A model generated the notes under the pieces. That model made no database searches, was not told the origin of the DNA, and worked only from the letters and a program-made list of their open reading frames with translations. From the NCBI GenBank assembly GCA_002708265.1, contig PANA01000001.1, positions 124,001 through 188,000 on the forward strand: DNA of 64,000 nucleotides. The letters are read 5' to 3'. This DNA comes from Legionellales bacterium (lineage in GTDB: Bacteria; Pseudomonadota; Gammaproteobacteria; Berkiellales; Berkiellaceae). This document shows, piece by piece, positions 18,598 through 27,687 of the stretch (the first letter of the stretch is position 1; each line of letters opens with the position of its first letter). The translations under genes were made by a program, and so were the position numbers.

Positions 18598-20466
18598 GTG
18601 TTCACTAAGAAAATCAACATTATTAGAGATTCATTAAAAACCCTGACTTACGTCTTAAGTTTTACAAAGACGTATAGCCGAAAAAAATTGGGCTATCTTT
18701 TTTCTTTTATGTTGTTTTCAAGTATGTTTGAGATGGTCAGCATCTATGCAGTGTTTCCCTTTATCGCAGTTGCTACGAAACCTGAAATAGTTACCACACA
18801 TCCAGTGATATCTTGGGCATATTATGGACTTGGGTTTACACAGCCAGAGTGGTTTGTCGGCGCTGTCGGGCTAAGTATTATTGCCATTATCTTGCTGGGT
18901 AATATGGTGGCTAGTTACACAGTCGTGATGGTTACACAGTTTTGTTTTTCTTGTGCCCACGAAATTTCAGTAGCATTGTTTTCACGACAGCTAGAGCAAG
19001 AGTATGAGCTTTACTCAACCGAAAGCACTAGCGAAATGTTAAAAAATACCTTGGACGAAGTAAATCGCTTTGCAACTGGTTTTATGATTCCAGTGATGTA
19101 TGGGATGGTGAAGCTTATCACGACTATTTTTATTTTAATGATGTTAATGATTGTAAGTTTCAAGATCGCTATTACGCTTGGTGTGGTCTACTCCTTAACT
19201 TATGGGTTGTTTTACTCAAAGGTTAAAATGAAGCTTAGTTCTTGGGGGCATTTAAGATCTAAGTATGTCGCCGAGCGGCTAAAAATAGTTCAAGAATCGC
19301 TGCGCGGTTTCAAGGAAATACAAGTTTCGACAAAAACAGATCATTTTATAGATAATTTTGATCGCGTTTCATCCGATTTCAATATGACCGAGGTGAAAAA
19401 CGTTGTAACCCCCTCCCTCGCTCGTTATGTCCTTGAGGCAACAAGTATTGCAGGGATGGTCGGCGTAGGTATTTATCTGGTTTTTGCTGGAGGAAACCTT
19501 GTTGAGGCTATGCCGCTTTTAGCTATGTATGCACTTTCTGGACTTAGGCTAATGCCAGCAGTACAACAGTTGTTCTCAAGTGTTACGTGGGCACGTTTCC
19601 ACCATGCCGCATTAATTATTCTAGAGAAAGAATTTTTAAGCCACGAAAAACAAAGGGCAAAACAAAAATCATCTAATGATCCGGTGCTTAAGAAAATATT
19701 GATGAGAAACCAAGCAAGCACTATAGAGTTAATAGACGTGACTTACCGCTATCCAAATACTACTAAGGATGTTTTAGAAAACATTAGTTTAAGCATTCCT
19801 GCAAACACAACGGTTGGTATTATGGGTAAAACAGGTTCTGGAAAAAGTACCCTGATTGATTTGCTAATGGGCTTTTTGCCTGTAACAAGTGGCACAATTA
19901 AAATCGATGGGCAGAGCGTATCAGATGCTGATATTAAACAACTCCGTTCCTATATGGGATACGTTCCTCAGAGACTATTTCTGTTAGATGCAAGCATCTC
20001 TGAAAATATTGCCTTCGGAATCGATAAGAAAAAAATCAATCAAGAACAAGTTGAAGCGTGTGCTAAAGCGGCAGACATCCATGAGTACATACTGACACTT
20101 GAGAAAGGATATGAAACCATCGTTGGTGAAAATGGCATTCGATTAAGTGGTGGTCAGCAACAAAGGATTGCCATTGCAAGAGCTTTGTATAACAAGCCTA
20201 AGATGATTGTTCTCGACGAGGCAACCAGCGCATTAGATAGCGAAACAGAGGAAAAAATCATTGAGACACTTGCCAGTTTAAATGGGAAAGTGACTATTGT
20301 GATGATTGCTCATCGTCTATCAACTTTAGAATATTGCGATCAGGTTGTTTTGTTAAGTAATGGGCAACTGCGTGCCAAAGGCACGCTAGATGCGGTTTTA
20401 AACTCTCCTGCCTATGCAAATATCAGGCATTTGGAGGGCATACCCACAGATGTCGCGCCCAGCTAA
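18598..20466 (+). CDS. ABC transporter, lipid-linked glycan flippase type (PglK/MsbA-like)
   Basis: This is a half-size ABC exporter of 622 residues. The first 340 contain about six membrane helices, and the C-terminal nucleotide-binding domain has Walker A GIMGKTGSGKSTLID, Q-loop in GYVPQRLFLLDASI, signature LSGGQQQRIAIARAL and Walker B MIVLDEATSALDSE. Context in a glycan cluster suggests flipping of a lipid-linked oligosaccharide, as PglK does. The start is GTG 18598. The last 44 nt overlap the end of the convergent FkbM gene. Confidence 0.88.
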   Translation: MFTKKINIIRDSLKTLTYVLSFTKTYSRKKLGYLFSFMLFSSMFEMVSIYAVFPFIAVATKPEIVTTHPVISWAYYGLGFTQPEWFVGAVGLSIIAIILLGNMVASYTVVMVTQFCFSCAHEISVALFSRQLEQEYELYSTESTSEMLKNTLDEVNRFATGFMIPVMYGMVKLITTIFILMMLMIVSFKIAITLGVVYSLTYGLFYSKVKMKLSSWGHLRSKYVAERLKIVQESLRGFKEIQVSTKTDHFIDNFDRVSSDFNMTEVKNVVTPSLARYVLEATSIAGMVGVGIYLVFAGGNLVEAMPLLAMYALSGLRLMPAVQQLFSSVTWARFHHAALIILEKEFLSHEKQRAKQKSSNDPVLKKILMRNQASTIELIDVTYRYPNTTKDVLENISLSIPANTTVGIMGKTGSGKSTLIDLLMGFLPVTSGTIKIDGQSVSDADIKQLRSYMGYVPQRLFLLDASISENIAFGIDKKKINQEQVEACAKAADIHEYILTLEKGYETIVGENGIRLSGGQQQRIAIARALYNKPKMIVLDEATSALDSETEEKIIETLASLNGKVTIVMIAHRLSTLEYCDQVVLLSNGQLRAKGTLDAVLNSPAYANIRHLEGIPTDVAPS

Positions 20467-21514
20467 GAGTAGGGTCCAACTTTAGACGTCTTAAGAATTG
20501 TCTTGAAACTCTGGCCATAGGCCCCTGACTGTAAATGAAACGCGGGCATTTCGCCTTAAACCAACCTTGAAGAGCGGCTTTAGTATTTGCGGATTCACTC
20601 TCAGAAAGGATCCCTTTGGATTGGGCCTCTTGAGTGAGGGCGTATGCTTCACTAAAGAAATGATACACAGCATAAGCAACAATGAGCTTTTGAATTCTTT
20701 TCTTATCGCGGTTTCCAATTAATGTTTTTTGGTTTGGAAAGAATATTGCATCCACTTCATGGATATGGCCTGATATATAAGGGCAGTTTTCAACAACATT
20801 AAACACTTCTTTCTGATAGTAAGAACGATCTTGTTTATGTGGAAGATGCAGCCGGGCAGTTCTTAGATCATAAAGTATCATGTCATGCTGACGAGAAAAT
20901 TGGATGGTTTTCTCAAGCAATGATTGTCCATTTTCTTGATGAAAAAGATTAATTTCAAGCTCTAAAGATGATAAGCCTTTTACCTTATCTTCACTAAGAC
21001 CAGATAAAATTTCAAGTTCAGATTTTTGGGTGTCTAATTTTAGAAAATCAATCCCTTTGGGAATTTGCTTGTTAATAACACTCTCAAAAGAGTGTGTTTC
21101 AATTATCTGCTCTTTAACAGGATAGAAGTACTCCGGCAAAACGTAACGCTCAGTTTCAGGAGAGAGTTGTTGCTCGATAGGTATAATAGATGTTCCTGTT
21201 TCACAGTTTGTAACATATAAAGTTCTTTCGCCACCTTGTCCTGATAGCGCATAAGGCAGTAAATGATAGCGCGCGGGATTAGGCTTTGTATTTATGATTG
21301 TCTGCAATTCATTCAATGATTCTTGGCAGGGTTCAACCAAATAAAGATCTACGGCGCCCTCAACAACTTGCCAATGGGGTAGTAGCCACTTAGCAGCGCC
21401 AACATCACAAAGAGTAGCGTCCGTGTCATCTAAAATGATTTTGATAAAAGGCTGTACTGGCATGTTTGGAAAACACCAGTTTTTTATTTTTCTTAATATT
21501 GTTTTGCTCATCAA
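20423..21514 (-). CDS. FkbM-family methyltransferase
   Basis: In this 363-residue protein, DATLCDVGAAKWLLPHW is a Rossmann-like motif I, LYLVEPCQESLNEL the acidic end of strand 2, and GIDFLKLDTQKSELEILSGL is the FkbM signature (usually FLKIDVQGxExxVLxG). Such enzymes O-methylate sugars and other small substrates with SAM. The C-terminal 130 residues are an extension outside the core domain. Its start overlaps the stop of the dioxygenase-like gene by four bases, so the two are coupled and probably modify the same glycan. The chemistry on this locus is inferred. Confidence 0.82.
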   Translation of the reverse strand: MMSKTILRKIKNWCFPNMPVQPFIKIILDDTDATLCDVGAAKWLLPHWQVVEGAVDLYLVEPCQESLNELQTIINTKPNPARYHLLPYALSGQGGERTLYVTNCETGTSIIPIEQQLSPETERYVLPEYFYPVKEQIIETHSFESVINKQIPKGIDFLKLDTQKSELEILSGLSEDKVKGLSSLELEINLFHQENGQSLLEKTIQFSRQHDMILYDLRTARLHLPHKQDRSYYQKEVFNVVENCPYISGHIHEVDAIFFPNQKTLIGNRDKKRIQKLIVAYAVYHFFSEAYALTQEAQSKGILSESESANTKAALQGWFKAKCPRFIYSQGPMARVSRQFLRRLKLDPTLSWARHLWVCPPNA

Positions 21515-22740
21515 AACTTCCTGTTTTTGCCTAAAATTTTTCTAATGGTCTTTCCAGCGGTTCTTCGAGTGTCTCGGCGAATGCGGTTGAAAAATGCAGG
21601 TCGAGGTGATAGGCCTACCTGTAGGGCAAAGCGTTCCCCCTCTTGAACTAATCCACCTCTGTGAATTAATCGTGACCCAGTGAACATAAAACAGTTGTTG
21701 TCTTTAGTAAGCACCTGTTTCTCAAGAGAAAGCAACTGAGTACTCTGCGTAGATTTATTAATAATATCATCACCAAAATGACTTGAACCCTGCAAAAGCA
21801 AGGGGAGTTGTATAAAATTTTCTCTAAAAGTATTAGCTTTAAATCGTGGCCGATAGTAGTCAGTTTTAGGGGGATTAAATTGCTTCTCAGAGACAATATC
21901 AAAATATCGATAGTAGTAGGATAAAAAGCTATTATGGACACTATAGTGTGAGTTTTGAATATATGAAAAAGGACCATTGAATGGTTCTACCTCTGAGACA
22001 TAAATGATTATTTTTAGAATCTCAAAGTCATGATCATAATGCATGTATGCTGTGTGGCTAGTTTCAGACTCATAGCACTGTTTATACCAAGTTTGTTTAG
22101 GATCTTCATAGCTAATAGCACAGTAGATAGGTTCAAGTGGAAAACCTTGATAGATAGAGGCAGCATCTACAAGATGGTTCCTGGTAATGTGTTGTTTAAT
22201 GATTTTCCAGTAATCATTTTCAAGAGCAAGCGGATAAGAGCGTCGAGTAAAAGGCTGCTTTAGGGCTATTTCACGCATGTGCTTCATTGGTGCGGCTAAG
22301 CTTTTTCTAAGGTTTTGCATCTCATTGAGCGGAATGGGTGCAAATATAATTCCTTCTTTGTCGATCTGTTGGGCAAGTTCGACGGCCTTATTTTGATAGC
22401 GGTGTGCGTTAAAAGGTTGTGCATAATAAGCAACCTCTTGCTCTATTCTTTCGATGGCTGATAAGACAGATTCTACTGCTGTTGCACGAACTGTAGATCC
22501 TAAAGTAAGCCGTTCAGATGAAAGAAATTGAGTAAACTTATCAGATTCAGCCTTAAGAGCCTGTAATTCATCCTCGAAGCTGGCTTGTCGAGACTGCACT
22601 TTAGGCCATAAAGTGGCAAGAATACGGTCTAATTTTTGAATATGATCTGCGCATATTGCATCTGCTTCTGCAGATGTGAAACGTTCAAACTGAAATGACG
22701 GGTGCTCTAAATAACTAACAACAGGAATCGGCGTTTCCAT
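21511..22740 (-). CDS. Putative Fe(II)/2-oxoglutarate dioxygenase (PhyH-like)
   Basis: This is a 409-residue protein. The N-terminal 150 residues are helical and coiled-coil-like. The rest has AYMHYDHDFEILKIIIYVSE (an HxD iron-binding pair), then NGPFSYIQNSH and SRLIHRGGLVQEGERFALQ (distal His and an Arg for 2OG), which together resemble phytanoyl-CoA dioxygenase-type enzymes. It may hydroxylate a sugar or lipid component of the surface glycan. It is coupled to the FkbM gene and diverges from the RmlD-NeuB unit. The assignment is by motif order only. Confidence 0.68.
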   Translation of the reverse strand: METPIPVVSYLEHPSFQFERFTSAEADAICADHIQKLDRILATLWPKVQSRQASFEDELQALKAESDKFTQFLSSERLTLGSTVRATAVESVLSAIERIEQEVAYYAQPFNAHRYQNKAVELAQQIDKEGIIFAPIPLNEMQNLRKSLAAPMKHMREIALKQPFTRRSYPLALENDYWKIIKQHITRNHLVDAASIYQGFPLEPIYCAISYEDPKQTWYKQCYESETSHTAYMHYDHDFEILKIIIYVSEVEPFNGPFSYIQNSHYSVHNSFLSYYYRYFDIVSEKQFNPPKTDYYRPRFKANTFRENFIQLPLLLQGSSHFGDDIINKSTQSTQLLSLEKQVLTKDNNCFMFTGSRLIHRGGLVQEGERFALQVGLSPRPAFFNRIRRDTRRTAGKTIRKILGKNRKF

Positions 22741-22841
22741 ATAGACAATCCTTTGTAACTTTTGCCCGATTTTACCTTGTCTTTAGTTTGAATATAAGAG
22801 TGAGTCAGTGCTAATTACTATTAAGAGATCCAACCCTTATA

Positions 22842-22853
22842 TTTGTTTGACAT
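22842..22853 (+). promoter_or_regulatory. Shared promoter box upstream of the RmlD-NeuB unit
   Basis: TTTGTTTGACAT is identical to 17485-17496 ahead of pseB and contains TTGACA at 22847-22852. It lies 80 nt before the RmlD-like start and in the 192-nt divergent gap with the dioxygenase-like gene. The match suggests common control of both plus-strand arms of the cluster. Confidence 0.5.
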
Positions 22854-22932
22854 CTATTTAAAGATATCGAAGACTAGGAAGCTGAATAATCTAAGCAGTC
22901 AAATAAGTAACTATCAGCTGGGGGCATAGGAA

Positions 22933-23877
22933 ATGTCAGAAAGAAAAAGGATTTTAATTACAGGCGCAACAGGGCTTTTAGGCTCTAACTGTACATTTCT
23001 TTTATCCAAAAAATATGACGTTTTAGCAACTAGTCGAAGACACGCTCACCTGAAAGATATCAAAACAGCGCCATTTGATATCGCTGTATCAACTAATAAT
23101 CAGATAATTAGACAATACAAGCCAAGTATCATTATAAACTGTGCCGCCCTGACTAATGTCGATTACTGTGAAGATTCAGTGGACGAGGCAAAAGCTATTA
23201 ATGCAGTGGGCCCAAGAAATTTGGCGCGTCTGGCAGCTGAGCTGGGAGCGCATTTGATTCACATCTCTTCTGATAGTGTTTTTGATGGAAGTGGTGATCG
23301 GTTCTTTACTGAAGCCGATGCACCGTGCCCAATAAACCAATACGGGCTTTCTAAGCTTGAAGGTGATTTGGCGGTTGAAAACAGCGGGTGTGCTTATACA
23401 GTTTTACGCACCACAATTTATGGGTTTAATGCTTTAGATAAGCTCAGTTTAGGTGAGTGGATGTTGCGTGAGCTAAGTGAGGAGCGGGTTATCGGAGGTT
23501 TTGAAGATATCATGTTTACCCCGATGTTAGTGAATAATCTTGTTCAAATAATAGAAGAATCCTTTATTCAACAGCATTTCGGAACTTATCATATTGCAAG
23601 CGAAGACAGCGTGTCCAAGTATGAGTTTGGATTGCGATTAGCTCGTACTTTCGGCCTGAATGAACAATTAATAACCGCAAGATCTTCAGATACCGTTAAT
23701 TTTAAAGCCAAGCGACAAAAAAACATGTGTCTTGATGCGAAAAAAGCACAGAGCTATTTTAAGACGCCGCTATTGACGGTCGATCAAAGTTTAATGCTCT
23801 TTCATGACTTATATGTTTCTGGCTATGCACACAATCTTAAGCGTATACTGACACCATCTGAAAATGCTGTTACATGA
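22933..23877 (+). CDS. RmlD-like sugar-nucleotide reductase (SDR)
   Basis: This 314-residue extended SDR has RILITGATGLLGSN (NAD(P) loop), IINCAALTNVDYCE, LIHISSDSVFDGSG and NQYGLSKLEGD (YxxxK catalytic pair), all close to dTDP-4-dehydrorhamnose reductase RmlD. No rmlA, rmlB or rmlC is present, so a rhamnose role is unlikely here. In this position it may reduce a 4-keto sugar such as the PseB product. AGGAAATG gives a good start at ATG 22933. It is the first gene of the unit that continues with neuB 35 nt later. Confidence 0.82.
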   Translation: MSERKRILITGATGLLGSNCTFLLSKKYDVLATSRRHAHLKDIKTAPFDIAVSTNNQIIRQYKPSIIINCAALTNVDYCEDSVDEAKAINAVGPRNLARLAAELGAHLIHISSDSVFDGSGDRFFTEADAPCPINQYGLSKLEGDLAVENSGCAYTVLRTTIYGFNALDKLSLGEWMLRELSEERVIGGFEDIMFTPMLVNNLVQIIEESFIQQHFGTYHIASEDSVSKYEFGLRLARTFGLNEQLITARSSDTVNFKAKRQKNMCLDAKKAQSYFKTPLLTVDQSLMLFHDLYVSGYAHNLKRILTPSENAVT

Positions 23878-23912
23878 ACTCAATTCTTTTAATGAAATAG
23901 GGAAGTACTAGA

Positions 23913-24983
23913 ATGAAAGTCAAAGTGAATAATCACCTAGTCGGAGAGGATGCTCCTGTTTACTTTATTGCAGATATTGCTGCAAACCACGATGGTTCTT
24001 TGGAGCGTGCTAAAGAATTGATCACATTAGCCAAAGAAGCAGGTGCCGATGCCGCTAAATTTCAGCATCATAATGTAAAGCATTATGTAAGCAAAAAAGG
24101 CTTTGACTCTATGAGTCAAAAATTGTCTCACCAATCAAAGTGGGGTAAGTCTGTTTTTGAAGTGTATGAAGATGCGCAAGTCCCTACTGACTGGACGCCA
24201 GAGCTGAAAGCACATTGTGATGCTGTCGGCATTGATTTTTTCTCGACACCCTATGACTTAAATATGATTGATCATTTAGATCAGTATGTTCCCGCCTATA
24301 AGATTGGCTCTGGGGATATTGATTGGGCAGATATGTTGAAAAAAGTATCCAGCATGGGTAAGCCAGTCTTTTTAGCAACAGGTGCAGCCAACATGAGCGA
24401 TGTAGAGCTCGCGGTTGAAGATATATTGTCGATCAATAAAGAGTTGGTCTTGATGCAGTGTAATACAAATTACACAGGGAATTTAGAAAACTTTAAATAT
24501 ATTAACTTAAGAGTTCTGGAAACGTATCGTCAAAAATTCCCCGGTGTAATTTTGGGCCTATCCGATCACACACCTGGACACGCTACCGTGTTAGGCGCAG
24601 TTGCTTTAGGTGCAAAAGCAGTTGAGAAGCATTTTACAGATGATTGCTCACGTTCAGGGCCGGATCACCCTTTCTCAATGGACCCCAAAACCTGGCGTGA
24701 GATGGTAGATAGATGTCGTGAACTTGAGCTTGCGTTAGGCTCTTTTGACAAAACAATTCAAGAAAATGAAATGGAAACAGTCATTGTCCAACGCCGCTGT
24801 TTAAGGGCTGGTCGATCGATTGTAAAAGGGGAAATGATTCAGGCGAGCGATTTAGAATTTCAACGTCCTGCCACTGAAGGGAGTTGGGGACCTCGAATGA
24901 AGTCACTATTAGTCGGAAAAAAAGCGAAGGTTGATATTGAGGTCGAGTCCACTTTGACGGATGAAAATGTGGAGCTAGTTTAA
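23913..24983 (+). CDS. neuB: NeuB-type nonulosonic acid synthase
   Basis: The 356-residue protein has an N-terminal TIM barrel: YFIADIAANHDGSLERAKEL, AAKFQHH, FFSTPYD, IGSGDI, LGLSDHTPGHATVLGAVALG, VEKHFTDD and GPDHPFSMDP. It ends with a C-terminal SAF domain (RRCLRAGRSIVKGEMI, about residues 290-356). NeuB enzymes condense a hexosamine with phosphoenolpyruvate to make a nine-carbon acid. Its exact sugar substrate is uncertain because the standard preceding enzymes are incomplete; the general family (NeuB, LegI, PseI) is firm. Its stop overlaps the next start by one base. Confidence 0.92.
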   Translation: MKVKVNNHLVGEDAPVYFIADIAANHDGSLERAKELITLAKEAGADAAKFQHHNVKHYVSKKGFDSMSQKLSHQSKWGKSVFEVYEDAQVPTDWTPELKAHCDAVGIDFFSTPYDLNMIDHLDQYVPAYKIGSGDIDWADMLKKVSSMGKPVFLATGAANMSDVELAVEDILSINKELVLMQCNTNYTGNLENFKYINLRVLETYRQKFPGVILGLSDHTPGHATVLGAVALGAKAVEKHFTDDCSRSGPDHPFSMDPKTWREMVDRCRELELALGSFDKTIQENEMETVIVQRRCLRAGRSIVKGEMIQASDLEFQRPATEGSWGPRMKSLLVGKKAKVDIEVESTLTDENVELV

Positions 24984-25687
24984 TGCGCGTACTAGTCGTT
25001 GCTGCACATCCTGATGATGAGGTTTTGGGTTGTGGTGCGAGCATTGCTGAGCACTTATCAAAAGGTGATGAGGTAGCCGTCTTTATTTTGGGTGATGGGG
25101 TGACGGCCCGTTACCCTGAGTCTGAGTTAGAGAGTCTATCTGTTCAGGCGCAAGTAAAGAAGATTCATCAAGATGCACACCGAGCTTGTGAAATTTTAGG
25201 TGTACATGACGTAACCGTTAAAGGCCTTTATTGTACCCGCTTTGATAAGTGGCCATTAAGTGATATCACCAAAATGATTGAAGCCAAAATTGATGACTTC
25301 AAGCCTGATAGGATTTATACACATAATCCTAATGACTCAAATCTTGATCATGAAATAGTCTTCAGAGCGGTTCAAATTGCGTCCCGTCCGATTGCAGGTA
25401 AGACAGCCTATGTCAAAGAAGTCTTTTTAATGGAAGTTCTTTCTAGTACAGAATGGGACTTTAGAAATGCTTTCAGGCCGAATTTTTACCAGCAGGTATC
25501 TGAAAAAGCATTGCAACTTAAACAAAAGGCCATGTCGGCTTATGAGTCGGAGCGACGTCCATCACCACACCCTCGGTCAAATGATGTGATATCGGCTTTG
25601 GCCTGTAAAAGGGGAAGCGAAGTTGGTGTGGCTTGGGCCGAAGCGTTTTCTACTTTTCGAGCTATCGCAACCATTCAAAATGACTGA
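24983..25687 (+). CDS. PIG-L (LmbE-like) N-deacetylase
   Basis: In this 234-residue enzyme, VLVVAAHPDDEVLGCGASIA has the AHPDDE metal-binding motif and THNPNDSNLDHEIVFRAV the HxxDxNxDH motif that supplies the remaining ligand. PIG-L proteins remove N-acetyl groups from sugar derivatives. Placed between neuB and a formyltransferase, it probably exposes an amine for formylation, either on a precursor or on the finished nonulosonate. The start ATG 24983 overlaps the neuB stop. Confidence 0.9.
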   Translation: MRVLVVAAHPDDEVLGCGASIAEHLSKGDEVAVFILGDGVTARYPESELESLSVQAQVKKIHQDAHRACEILGVHDVTVKGLYCTRFDKWPLSDITKMIEAKIDDFKPDRIYTHNPNDSNLDHEIVFRAVQIASRPIAGKTAYVKEVFLMEVLSSTEWDFRNAFRPNFYQQVSEKALQLKQKAMSAYESERRPSPHPRSNDVISALACKRGSEVGVAWAEAFSTFRAIATIQND

Positions 25688-26303
25688 GTATATTATTGTT
25701 CTAGGCCATGAGATTGAACCAAATGCGGTTCTGAGCAGCCAGTCTGAATCAAGATTGGCTGCTGGGATTGATCTATTAGAGCAGCGACCGCAGGCTAAGC
25801 TAATACTTTCAGGCGGAAAGATTAAAGGCTACTCTCAGTCCATTGCATCAGTGATGAGATCAAGGGTTGGTAAAATAGTTTCCCTTTCAAAGATATTATT
25901 GGAATCCGCTTCTCTGGATACTATTGGTCAGATGGTGTTCCTAAAACATTTACTCTGTATTGATTCAAAAGGGGCTCGTTTAACCTTTGTTACACATGGC
26001 TGGCATAGCTTCAAGAGTGCTTTAATGGCGCATAGTGTGTTTGAGACGAAGTATGCGATTGATTTTCATGTGATCGAGCCTTTAGTTGGGCGGAATATAG
26101 CGGACACTGAGGTCGACAAGGTATATCAGTTCTGTCAAACATTCACCCCAAAAGAGTTGCAAGTTTTAGATCCCGTCTCTCTTCTTTTGGAAAAGCACCC
26201 ATGGTATCGAGGGGGATATCCGCATGAGAGCTTGCTTCCCAGCTATTTTTGGGATGTGCTTGAAAGAGATAAAACACTTTGGAGAGAATTGTGCGACTCT
26301 TAG
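25680..26303 (+). CDS. DUF218 / YdcF-SanA-like protein
   Basis: The start is ATG 25680, inside the end of the PIG-L gene (8-nt overlap); earlier starts lack support. The pattern YIIVLGHEIEP...S.SRLAAGIDLL...LILSGGKI is the DUF218 core, usually membrane-linked but here with no transmembrane helix. LTFVTHGWHSFKSALMAH may be its second motif region. Biochemical function of DUF218 is largely unknown. Position in a tightly overlapped sugar operon suggests a role in handling the nonulosonate, such as a dehydration or hydrolysis step; this is guesswork. Confidence 0.68.
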   Translation: MTEYIIVLGHEIEPNAVLSSQSESRLAAGIDLLEQRPQAKLILSGGKIKGYSQSIASVMRSRVGKIVSLSKILLESASLDTIGQMVFLKHLLCIDSKGARLTFVTHGWHSFKSALMAHSVFETKYAIDFHVIEPLVGRNIADTEVDKVYQFCQTFTPKELQVLDPVSLLLEKHPWYRGGYPHESLLPSYFWDVLERDKTLWRELCDS

Positions 26304-26992
26304 TAGTGACAATTAAGTCATGGCATATTGAAAAAGCCCTCGAGAAACAACTTCACGATGTTGATAACGAGTGGCATATCATTACGTCAAAAGATGACTT
26401 TACGCCGGAGGCGGTAGAGAAAATAAATCCTGATTATATATTTCTTCCACACTGGTCTTGGCTAATCCCTGAGACAATTTGCGAAAAATACGAAACGGTT
26501 GTTTTTCATCCGACGGATTTACCTTTTGGGCGGGGTGGCACACCGATACAGAATCAAATAGCACGAGGGATATATTCAGTTCAATTGACCGCGCTTCGTG
26601 CCAGTGCACAGATAGATGCTGGGGATATCTACATGAAAGTGCCCTTTGACCTCTCTTATGGAAATGTTGAAGAGATTTTGAAGCGTGCTGGAGAAATCTA
26701 TTTTGAAAAAATGATTCCAAGGATTATTTCAGAGCGGACCAAACCAAAACCCCAAGAAGGTGTCGTGACGCAGTTTGTGCGCCGAAAACCAGAGCAAAGT
26801 AATCTGCAAGGAGCGGAAGAGATAAAGTCAGACCGTGCTCTATATGACTTGGTTAGAATGCTGGATGGAGAAGGCTATCCGGGAGCATATATCCCCGTAG
26901 CGAATGGACGCCTGCTTTTCAAGAACGCTAGTTTAGAAAACAATGCGTGTAAAATGGATATCGTCTTTGAGTCTATGGAGAATGATGAATGA
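26291..26992 (+). CDS. Formyltransferase-family protein (sugar N-formyltransferase)
   Basis: GTG 26291 has GGAGAG just upstream; a TTG at 26279 precedes that site. The 233-residue product contains VVFHPTDLPFGRGGTPIQNQ, the formyl-transferase loop (HxxxLPxxRGxxP), and ASAQIDAGDIYMK with the catalytic Asp. The Asn usually two residues before His in NxH is Val here, a feature that sets it off from methionyl-tRNA formyltransferase. N10-formyl-THF would be the donor. With the PIG-L enzyme it suggests replacement of an N-acetyl by N-formyl on the nonulosonate. It overlaps the DUF218 gene by 13 nt and neuA by 4 nt. Confidence 0.82.
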   Translation: MRLLVVTIKSWHIEKALEKQLHDVDNEWHIITSKDDFTPEAVEKINPDYIFLPHWSWLIPETICEKYETVVFHPTDLPFGRGGTPIQNQIARGIYSVQLTALRASAQIDAGDIYMKVPFDLSYGNVEEILKRAGEIYFEKMIPRIISERTKPKPQEGVVTQFVRRKPEQSNLQGAEEIKSDRALYDLVRMLDGEGYPGAYIPVANGRLLFKNASLENNACKMDIVFESMENDE

Positions 26993-27687
26993 GTAATGTT
27001 GTTGCTATTATTCCCGCGCGTGGTGGGAGCAAAGGTATTCCAAGAAAAAACCTACAGCACCTGGGTGGACATCCACTCATTTCTCATATTATTAATACGG
27101 CTTTAAAATGCAAAACCATTAGTCGAGTCATTGTATCGACTGAAGACGAAGAAATCGCCCAGACAGCGAAACATTATGGTGCAGAAGTGCCTTTCAAACG
27201 GCCCGAAAGCTTGGCTGGAGATACGGTTTTAACCGTTCCAGTCCTTCTGCATGCTGCTCAGTGGCTGTTAGAAAATAGCCAGTGGAAACCTGACATCATC
27301 GTATTATTGTACCCCACATCACCGTTGTTAAAGGCCAATGTTATTGATGAAGGTATCTCTATTCTTTTGAATGACCCTCAAACGGATTCGGTAGCCAGCT
27401 TTTGTTTGGATGACAAATATCATTGGCAATTAGAAAGCAATAGTTTGCAGAGAGTCTATCCAGATAAAATCATGAGACGACAAGACATGAGTCCGCTACT
27501 CATTGAGAATGGGGCATTATACATTACACGATATGAAAAAATGCTTGAAACGGATAGCTATATTGGCGGCAGAGTAAAACCTGTCCTGATGAATAGTAAA
27601 GACTCTTGGGATATCGATGAGACATCCGATTTTGAAATCGTAGACGCGTTGCTTAAAGTGCGTCAGAAACAGGCTGCTTTAGCTTAA
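26989..27687 (+). CDS. neuA: CMP-nonulosonic acid cytidylyltransferase
   Basis: In this 232-residue nucleotidyltransferase, VAIIPARGGSKGIPRKNLQ is the CMP-sugar synthetase N-terminus (CTP-binding RxGSKxxPxKN), IVLLYPTSPLL and LLIENGALYITRYE follow as in NeuA/LegF/PseF, and SKDSWDIDETSDFEIV carries the metal-binding Asp pair. It activates the nonulosonic acid as the CMP-sugar. ATGA overlap couples it to the formyltransferase. It is the last gene of the unit, and its stop overlaps that of the convergent glycosyltransferase-like gene. Confidence 0.93.
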   Translation: MSNVVAIIPARGGSKGIPRKNLQHLGGHPLISHIINTALKCKTISRVIVSTEDEEIAQTAKHYGAEVPFKRPESLAGDTVLTVPVLLHAAQWLLENSQWKPDIIVLLYPTSPLLKANVIDEGISILLNDPQTDSVASFCLDDKYHWQLESNSLQRVYPDKIMRRQDMSPLLIENGALYITRYEKMLETDSYIGGRVKPVLMNSKDSWDIDETSDFEIVDALLKVRQKQAALA